Source: CAVQJU01 sp963754955 (GTDB taxonomy: Bacteria > Acidobacteriota > Vicinamibacteria > Vicinamibacterales > CAVVIG01). Taken from it: a DNA stretch of 64,000 bases. Location of the stretch: contig CAVWHY010000012.1 in the NCBI GenBank assembly GCA_963754955.1, positions 620,001 to 684,000 on the forward strand. Direction: 5' to 3'. Shown one piece after another: positions 58,126-64,000 of the stretch; within the stretch, counting starts at the first letter, position 1; each line of letters begins with the position of its first letter. Below the pieces are notes generated by a model that made no database searches, had not been told where the DNA came from, and saw nothing but the letters and a program-made list of their open reading frames with translations. The position numbers and the translations under genes are program-made.

Positions 58126-59220
58126 TCATGCCGTCGTGTGCTGCGACACGTTCAGCAGAATGCCCATGCCGAGCAGGTTGATCAGCAGCGACGATCCACC
58201 GAAGCTGACGAACGGCAGCGGAATCCCCTTCGTCGGTAACAGGCCGAGCGCGACGCTTATGTTGAACAGGGCCTGCACCGCCACCATCGTCGTCAGGCCG
58301 AGCGCGAGCAGCGCTCCGAAGGTGTCCGGCGCGCGCAGCGCCACGCGAAGCCCCCGCCACGCGATCAGCGCGAAGCACAACAGCACTGCCGTCGCGCCAA
58401 TCAGCCCCAGCTCTTCGGAAATCACTGAGTAGATGAAGTCCGTGTGCGGTTCCGGCAGGAAGAACAGCTTCTGGACGCCGTTCATCAGGCCACGGCCCCA
58501 CACGCCGCCGGTACCCACGGCGATGATCGACTGGATGACCTGAAACCCGGCGCCGAGTGGATCCCGCCATGGATCGAGAAACGTCAGCACGCGCTGACGG
58601 CGGTAGGCGGTGCCCAGGACGAGCCAGGCGACGGGCGGAATGGCGCACAACGCCGCGCCGACGATGTAGCGGTAATTGAGGCCGGCGGCGAACACCATCA
58701 CCGCCGCAATCAGCACGAGCGACATCGACGTCCCGAAATCCGGCTCAAGGATGATCAGGCCGAACAGCATGAGCACGAGCAGACCGATAGGCGCCAAGGC
58801 GTACTTGAGCTCGTTGATCCGGTGCATGCGCCGCTCGAGCAGGGCGGCGATGAAGAAGATGGCGGCGAGCTTAGCGAGCTCGGACGGCTGGATGCCGATG
58901 CCGGCGATCCCGAACCACCGGCGCGCGTTGTTGACCGGCGGGCTGAACAGCACTGCCACCAGCGCCACGGTCACCACGCCAAGGCAACTCCAGATGAACA
59001 CCGGCTCCCGGTACGTCCGGTAGTCGATACGCATGACGATGCCCAGCACGGCCAGCCCGAGCGCCGCCCACATGCCCTGTTTAATCAGGAACAGGTAAGG
59101 ACGCTGGAACTTGTCGAGGGCCACGGCCGCCGACGCGCTGTAGACCATGACCACGCTCAGTGCCACCAGCAGCACCGTCGTCGTGAACAGGACACCGTCA
59201 GATTTGAGCTTTCGCGCCAC
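58126..59220 (-). CDS. ftsW: Lipid II polymerase FtsW (SEDS family)
   Basis: Septal peptidoglycan glycosyltransferase. A 364-residue polytopic protein with about ten helices. SEDS features: NNARRWFGIAGIGIQPSELAK, ILEPDFGTSM, HTDFIYSVISEELGLIGA and GIPLPFVSFGGSSLL. The start is a GTG at 59220. It lies 12 bp before murG, and an unusual 190-bp spacer with an inverted repeat separates it from murD. Confidence 0.96.
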   Translation of the reverse strand: MARKLKSDGVLFTTTVLLVALSVVMVYSASAAVALDKFQRPYLFLIKQGMWAALGLAVLGIVMRIDYRTYREPVFIWSCLGVVTVALVAVLFSPPVNNARRWFGIAGIGIQPSELAKLAAIFFIAALLERRMHRINELKYALAPIGLLVLMLFGLIILEPDFGTSMSLVLIAAVMVFAAGLNYRYIVGAALCAIPPVAWLVLGTAYRRQRVLTFLDPWRDPLGAGFQVIQSIIAVGTGGVWGRGLMNGVQKLFFLPEPHTDFIYSVISEELGLIGATAVLLCFALIAWRGLRVALRAPDTFGALLALGLTTMVAVQALFNISVALGLLPTKGIPLPFVSFGGSSLLINLLGMGILLNVSQHTTA

Positions 59221-59291
59221 GTGAGTTCTTTCCCCCTACAGTCACGCCACCATCCGCCCGAAACAATGCGTGGCCAGCAGATAAGCTGGTC

Positions 59292-59416
59292 GTGAGCGGT
59301 CAGCAGTCGCCAGTCAGTCTCGGATGAAGGCACCAGCTTCGCAGGCCGGGGCAGCCTGCGTTCCCAGCAGCCAGTCCTTCAACGCGGCGACCGACTGACG
59401 ACTGCTCATCGCTCAC
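59292..59416. repeat. Long inverted repeat with heptamer periodicity (array 7) between murD and ftsW
   Basis: The arms 59292-59319 and 59389-59416 are 28 bp and match as reverse complements with about four mismatches. Each arm shows 7-bp registers built on GTCAGCA/GTCGCCA-type units. The centre holds another hairpin, CGCAGGC (59339-59345) with GCCTGCG. The right arm overlaps the murD stop. In the 193-bp spacer no ORF is seen. Confidence 0.7.
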
Positions 59417-60771
59417 GTCAGTTTCAACACACCCTCCTTGAACTTCCGGCCGCGCTCCGCGTAGTCGCGAAACTGGTCGAAGCTTGCGCACGCCGGCGCC
59501 AGCAGCACCACGCCCGCGGGCTTCGCCAGCGCGTATGCCAGCTCGATCGCGCGGTCGAGCGACGCCGCCTCACGCACCTCGACCGCTCCTTCGAGCGCCT
59601 CGCGCAGCAGTGGCCTCGCTTCGCCGATCGCGACGACCGCCTTGGCGCGCGCCGCAAGCGGTTCGCGCAGCAGGCGAAGGTCGCCGCCCTTGAACCGGCC
59701 GCCCATGACCGGCACGAGCCCGGCGTCGAAGCTTTCGATCGACCTGAGCGCCGCTTCGACGTTGGTGGCCTTGGAGTCGTTCACGAACCGAACGCCGCCG
59801 ATCTCGGCCACCAGTTCCATCGCGTGCTCGAGGCCGCGGAACGACTCGACACCCGCGGTCAGAGCCGCCGGCGCGCCGCCCGCGATAGCTCCGACCGTCG
59901 CCGCGGCCATCACGTCGCTCACCAGGTGTGGTCCGAGCAGGTGGATCGCGTCGAGCGGCACCAGCCGCACGGGCGGCGCCGGTCTGTCCTCGCGGCGATC
60001 GACAATCCACCCGTCTTCGATCGCCGTGCCGCGCTCGATGGGCGTCCTGCGGGCGAACAGATGCTGCCGGGCACGCCCCTTCCGCGCGAGTTCCAGCACA
60101 GCCGGATCATCCGCGTTGATGACGGCCCAGTCGTCGGCGGTCTGGTTTTCGAAGATTCTCGCCTTGGCCGCGCCGTACGACTCGATGTCCGGGTGCCGAT
60201 CGAGGTGGTCGGGCGAGAAGTTCAGCATCACCGCGATCCACGGATGGAACGTCTCGATCTGCTCCAGCTGGAAGCTGCTCGCCTCGACGACGTGGACCGT
60301 GTCCGGCGTGGAGCCCGGCACCTGCGCGCTGAGCGGGGCGCCGATGTTGCCGCCGACGGTCACGCGATAACCCGCGGCCTCGAGAATCCGGCCCGTCAGC
60401 GCCGTCGTGGTGGACTTCCCTTTCGTGCCCGTGATCGCCACGACCCGGCCGGAAAGCCACCGCGACGCCAGCTCCAGCTCCCCGATGACGGGCACTCCCC
60501 GCTCACGGGCTTTCTGGATGACGGGTAGATCGGGCGGGACGCCCGGGCTGAGCACGATGAGGTCCGCGTCGGACAACGTCTCGCCGCGGTGGCCCCCGAA
60601 CTCGAGCTGCACGCCCAGATGACGCAGCGGTTCCGCCTCCGCCACCTCGGGGCGCATCTCGGTCAATGTGACCTGGGCGCGGCGTCGTGCCAGCAGATCG
60701 GCGGCGGCAATGCCGCTTCTCGCCGCCCCCACGACGGTCACGCGTTTCCCCTGCACGTCATATTCACTCAC
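59413..60771 (-). CDS. murD: UDP-N-acetylmuramoylalanine--D-glutamate ligase
   Basis: Adds D-Glu to the UDP-MurNAc-Ala precursor. The N-terminal Rossmann-like VTVVGAARSGIAAADLL, ATP loop ITGTKGKSTTTALTG, NFSPDHLDRH, NDSKATNVEAAL and LLAPACASFDQF are diagnostic. Length 452. The ATG overlaps the mraY stop in ATGA. Its stop lies inside the right arm of the inverted repeat that follows. Confidence 0.97.
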   Translation of the reverse strand: MSEYDVQGKRVTVVGAARSGIAAADLLARRRAQVTLTEMRPEVAEAEPLRHLGVQLEFGGHRGETLSDADLIVLSPGVPPDLPVIQKARERGVPVIGELELASRWLSGRVVAITGTKGKSTTTALTGRILEAAGYRVTVGGNIGAPLSAQVPGSTPDTVHVVEASSFQLEQIETFHPWIAVMLNFSPDHLDRHPDIESYGAAKARIFENQTADDWAVINADDPAVLELARKGRARQHLFARRTPIERGTAIEDGWIVDRREDRPAPPVRLVPLDAIHLLGPHLVSDVMAAATVGAIAGGAPAALTAGVESFRGLEHAMELVAEIGGVRFVNDSKATNVEAALRSIESFDAGLVPVMGGRFKGGDLRLLREPLAARAKAVVAIGEARPLLREALEGAVEVREAASLDRAIELAYALAKPAGVVLLAPACASFDQFRDYAERGRKFKEGVLKLT

Positions 60772-61865
60772 CGAAGTTTCAACGTCGTCAGGCTGAACAA
60801 CGCGAACACGATCCCGACGATCACGAATCGGGTAATGACCTTGGGTTCACTCCACCCGATCAGCTCGAAGTGGTGGTGGAGCGGCGCCATCCTGAACACG
60901 CGCTGGCCGGTCATCTTGAACGACGCCACCTGGATGACGACCGACAGCGCTTCGATCACGAACACGCCGCCCACGATGAGCAGCAGGAGTTCCTGCTTGA
61001 TGAGAATCGCGACGGTGGCGAGCGCGGCGCCGAGCGCCAACGATCCGACGTCGCCCATGAAGATTTCGGCGGGGTACGAGTTGTACCAGAGAAACCCGAG
61101 GGAGGCGCCCACCAGCGAGCCGCAGAACACCGTCAGCTCCGCCATCTGCGGAAAGTGCACGAGAAGCAGGTAGTCTGCGAGCACACGGTTGCCGACGACG
61201 TACGTCAGCGCGGTGTAAGCCGTCACGGCAATCGCGAAGATGCTGATCGCGAGGCCGTCGAGCCCGTCCGTCAGGTTGACAGCGTTGGACTCGGCGACGA
61301 GCACGAACACCGCAAACGGCAGATACCAGATGCCGAGATCGGGGATGAGTCGCTTGAAGAATGGAAAAACCAGGCGCGTGTCGTACAAGCCCTTGCGCTG
61401 CAGCGCGAGCAGCAGGATGCCGACTGAAGTACCGACGACGAGCTGCCAGCCGAACTTGTAGCGTGGCCGCAGGCCGTGATGCGATCGGCGTACGAGCTTC
61501 AGGTAGTCGTCGGCGAAGCCGATCGCGCCGAACCCGGCGGTCGTCCCCACGACGATCCAGACGTAGACGTTGGTGAGGTCGGCCCACAGCAGCGTCGGAA
61601 CCAGGGCGCCCGTCAAAATCAGCAGCCCCCCCATCGTCGGCGTGCCGGCCTTCGGCTTATGCGACGTCGGTCCTTCCTGCCGGATGATTTGGCCGATCTG
61701 GAATTCACGCAGCTTGCGGACGAGCCATGGTCCGAGGAGCAGGCTGATCGCGAGCGCCGACAGGCTGGCAGCCGCCGTGCGGAACGTGATGTAGCGAGTC
61801 ACGTTCAGCACCGAGAATCGCGGGCTCGACGCGAACAGGACTTTGAACAGCAGGTAGTACAGCAT
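60768..61865 (-). CDS. mraY: Phospho-N-acetylmuramoyl-pentapeptide-transferase
   Basis: Makes lipid I by transferring phospho-MurNAc-pentapeptide to undecaprenyl phosphate. 365 residues, about ten helices. GPTSHKPKAGTPTMGGLLI, the catalytic IGFADDYLKL, NAVNLTDGLDGLAI and APLHHHFELIGW are present. The ATG shares one base with the murF stop (TGATG). In-frame sequence upstream of the ATG belongs to murF in another frame and is not part of this protein. Confidence 0.97.
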   Translation of the reverse strand: MLYYLLFKVLFASSPRFSVLNVTRYITFRTAAASLSALAISLLLGPWLVRKLREFQIGQIIRQEGPTSHKPKAGTPTMGGLLILTGALVPTLLWADLTNVYVWIVVGTTAGFGAIGFADDYLKLVRRSHHGLRPRYKFGWQLVVGTSVGILLLALQRKGLYDTRLVFPFFKRLIPDLGIWYLPFAVFVLVAESNAVNLTDGLDGLAISIFAIAVTAYTALTYVVGNRVLADYLLLVHFPQMAELTVFCGSLVGASLGFLWYNSYPAEIFMGDVGSLALGAALATVAILIKQELLLLIVGGVFVIEALSVVIQVASFKMTGQRVFRMAPLHHHFELIGWSEPKVITRFVIVGIVFALFSLTTLKLR

Positions 61866-63268
61866 CAGGCGAACTCCGCCTTCAACCGGTCTACGACCTG
61901 GTCCGTGCGCACGCCGCGCGATCCCTTCACAAGGATCACATCGCCGGGCCGGATGAGCGCCGCGACGGCATCGGCTGCGAGGCCGCTCGTGGCGGCGTGC
62001 TGAACGCGCTCGCGCGCGAGCCCGCCGCCGATCGCCGCGTCCGCCAGCGCGCCCGCCGCTTCGCCGCCGACGGCAATCAGCGCGTCCAACCGGGCCGCCG
62101 CGGCGGCACGCCCGACACTTTCGTGCAGCTCCGTCCCGTGGTCGCCAAGTTCGAGCATCTCGCCGAGCACGGCGATCCGGCGTCCCGAGGTTTCGGCCGT
62201 GCGAAGCACGTCGAGCGCACGGCGGGTGGCGGCCGGGCTGGCGTTGTAGCTGTCGTCGATCACCACGATGCCCTGCGAGAGCCTGATCACCTCGCCACGA
62301 TGCGGCGCGGCGTGGAGTCGAGACGCGCGGTCCACAATGGCGGGCAGCGGTACGCCGCACTCGACGGCGACGGCCGTCGCGGCCAGAACATTCAGGAGAT
62401 TGCCTCGCCCGAGCAGCGGGGTCGTCAACTCCACCGGCCCCTCCGGTGTGGCGACGCGCGCGCCCATGCCGGCGATGCCGCGATCGACGATGGTCTCGGC
62501 CCGAATCATGGCGTGCCGTTCGATGCCAAAGGTCACGATGCGGCCGGCGAACGCAGACGTCCTCGCGCCAATCCGTTCGTCGTCCGCGTTGGCGACGAGC
62601 ACCGTCTGCGGCGTGGCGTCTTCGAGAATCTCGGCTTTCGCGTCCGCGATGGCGTCGACGGAGCCAAAGAACCCCACGTGCGCATCGCCGACATTGGTCC
62701 AGACGCGGATGTCCGGCCTGGCGATGCCGACGAGCGTGCGAATCTCGCCCGCGTGGTTCATACCCAGCTCGACGACAGCCACGTCAGGCCTCGCTGTCAG
62801 CCCGATGAGCGACAGCGGCAGCCCGATGTGGTTGTTCAGATTTCCGTGGTTTCGCATCACGCGATACTTCGTTTCCAGAAACGCCGCTGTCACTTCCTTC
62901 GTCGTGGTCTTGCCCGCGCTGCCGGTGATCGCCACCACTTTCGTGCCCGACGCCGTTCGAACCGCCGCCGCCAGCGCCTGCAGCGCGACGGTCGTATCTT
63001 CGACCACGATCGTCACGACCGCGCCGCTCGGCGTCCCCGCGCGATCCCGGGCGACGACAACGCCCGCGGCGCCGTTCGCGACCGCGTCAGCGGCGAAGTC
63101 GGCGCCGTCGAACCGCTCGCCCCGAATCGCGATGTACACCGCGCCCGGAGCCAGCGTCCGCGAATCAATCGATACGCCGGCGAACTCCCGCTCCGCGTCC
63201 CCGCTCACGAGCGTCCCGGCCATGGCGGCGGCAACCCATCGGGCCGTCAGCCGAATCTCTGGGGCCAC
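61865..63268 (-). CDS. murF: UDP-MurNAc-tripeptide--D-alanyl-D-alanine ligase
   Basis: Adds the D-Ala-D-Ala made by Ddl. ATP loop VVAITGSAGKTTTKEV (about residue 112), NLNNHIGLPLSL, VVELGMNHAGEI and VVIDDSYNASPAATRRAL are characteristic. Length 467. It begins 8 bp after the murE stop and overlaps mraY by one base. Confidence 0.97.
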   Translation of the reverse strand: MAPEIRLTARWVAAAMAGTLVSGDAEREFAGVSIDSRTLAPGAVYIAIRGERFDGADFAADAVANGAAGVVVARDRAGTPSGAVVTIVVEDTTVALQALAAAVRTASGTKVVAITGSAGKTTTKEVTAAFLETKYRVMRNHGNLNNHIGLPLSLIGLTARPDVAVVELGMNHAGEIRTLVGIARPDIRVWTNVGDAHVGFFGSVDAIADAKAEILEDATPQTVLVANADDERIGARTSAFAGRIVTFGIERHAMIRAETIVDRGIAGMGARVATPEGPVELTTPLLGRGNLLNVLAATAVAVECGVPLPAIVDRASRLHAAPHRGEVIRLSQGIVVIDDSYNASPAATRRALDVLRTAETSGRRIAVLGEMLELGDHGTELHESVGRAAAAARLDALIAVGGEAAGALADAAIGGGLARERVQHAATSGLAADAVAALIRPGDVILVKGSRGVRTDQVVDRLKAEFA

Positions 63269-63276
63269 GGCGCGGC

Positions 63277-64000
63277 CTACAACACGCCCGAGTTCGTTCG
63301 CCGCCGCGCCAGCGCCTCGCGTGCGACGGCGGCGTCGTCAAACGGCAGCTGCTCGTTCCCGATCACCTGGTACTGCTCGTGCCCCTTGCCCGCCACCAGC
63401 ACCAGATCCCCGGGGCGGGCGAGCCCGATGGTCTTCGTGATGGCGGTGCGACGATCCGGGATCGACAGGAGCCCCTGCGCGCTGTCACGCCGCGTGTCCG
63501 GCGTGATGCCGCGCCGTATTTCCTCGATGATGCGATCCGGGTCCTCGCCGCGCGGGTTGTCGGACGTGATGACGATCAGATCGCTCAGGCGTCCCGCCAC
63601 GGCGCCCATGAGCGGCCGCTTCGTGCGGTCGCGGTCGCCCCCGCAGCCGAACACTGTGATGAGCCGACCCCTCGCAAGCGGGCGCGCGGTCTCGAGCAGA
63701 TTACGCAGCGCGTCGTCCGTGTGCGCGTAGTCGACGACGACCGTGACTTCGTCGGCCGGGCCCGAGACGAGTTCGAAGCGGCCGCGCACGCCCGACAGCG
63801 CCTGGATGCCTTGTTCGATGGCGTCGAACGGCAGATCGAGCGCGACCGCCGCGGAGATCGCAGCCAGGATGTTGTAGACATTCGGCCGGCCGACCAGCTT
63901 CGATCGAACGTGCAGCGCGCCGCGAGGCGTCCGCACGTCGAACGTCAGCCCCTCGAGCCCGAACGACAGCGGCCCGGGCGTGATGTCCGCCTGCCGATTG
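63277..64000 (-). CDS. murE: UDP-MurNAc-tripeptide ligase, meso-DAP-adding type (5' part outside window)
   Basis: Only the C-terminal 240 codons are inside the window; the frame is open to base 64000. Present are GRPNVYNILAAISAAVAL, VVDYAHTDDALRNLL, VFGCGGDRDRTKRPLMG and TSDNPRGEDPDRI. The DNPR motif indicates specificity for meso-diaminopimelate over lysine. AGKGHEQYQ lies near the end. The ATP loop is beyond the edge. It heads the murE-murF-mraY-murD run. Confidence 0.96.
   Translation of the reverse strand, partial: NRQADITPGPLSFGLEGLTFDVRTPRGALHVRSKLVGRPNVYNILAAISAAVALDLPFDAIEQGIQALSGVRGRFELVSGPADEVTVVVDYAHTDDALRNLLETARPLARGRLITVFGCGGDRDRTKRPLMGAVAGRLSDLIVITSDNPRGEDPDRIIEEIRRGITPDTRRDSAQGLLSIPDRRTAITKTIGLARPGDLVLVAGKGHEQYQVIGNEQLPFDDAAVAREALARRRTNSGVL

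Overview
The window is 64 kb of high-GC bacterial chromosome, densely packed with housekeeping genes. It carries an outer-membrane LPS assembly protein (LptD), a MurE with the DNPR motif of meso-diaminopimelate ligases, and a complete fts/mur cell-wall block, so the organism is a diderm with ordinary peptidoglycan. Gene content, the density of leaderless-looking starts and the GC level suggest an Acidobacteriota-like genome, possibly Vicinamibacteria. That placement is inference; nothing in the window proves it.

Layout. 1-8130 (minus): membrane pyrophosphatase hppA (runs off the left edge), a DUF502 membrane protein, uppP, secF, secD, yajC, tgt. 8148-9260: ddl, divergent from tgt. 9300-9571: a promoter, a structured leader, a 16-residue lysine-rich mini-gene and a terminator. 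9571-19076: a HEAT-repeat/cyclophilin lipoprotein divergent from a deoxynucleoside kinase, then accD, folC, lptD, a nucleotide-sugar reductase and an Rv2578c-like radical SAM protein. 19040-26701: Clp-type AAA+ ATPase, htpX, a proline-rich exported protein, thiC with a TPP riboswitch, alkD-like and rlmI-like genes. 26815-32904: rpiB, glyA, dinG, an exported TPR protein, yggS, divIVA. 32923-40133 (minus): a DUF4845-like protein, lepB, lepA, citrate synthase, a small membrane protein, DUF362, a processive GT2 glycosyltransferase. 40174-50197: larB, mutS2, dnaG, rpoD, a CAU-anticodon tRNA, a zinc-ribbon protein, RNase H, pgeF, acpS, a SpoVG-like protein. 50190-64000 (minus): a B12-type radical SAM protein, then the division and cell-wall cluster written 3' to 5': ftsZ, ftsA, ftsQ, murC, murG, ftsW, murD, mraY, murF, murE (cut by the right edge). 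murB is absent from the cluster and ddl lies 47 kb away.

Three themes go beyond routine annotation. First, at least seven loci, mostly between genes, hold short arrays with strict 7-bp periodicity. The unit sequence differs from locus to locus, and several arrays are arranged as long inverted repeats. Second, many genes have a -10 box only 6-10 nt before the start codon, including very compact divergent pairs, one centred on a perfect 14-bp palindrome. This points to widespread leaderless transcription. Third, nine apparent single-base frameshifts fall in seven conserved genes (two each in hppA and lepB; one each in ftsZ, murG, rlmI-like, alkD-like and the zinc-ribbon gene). About half lie in short G/C runs, and each gene resumes with conserved sequence in another frame. 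Uncorrected sequencing indels are the likeliest cause, and the gene extents given here bridge them.
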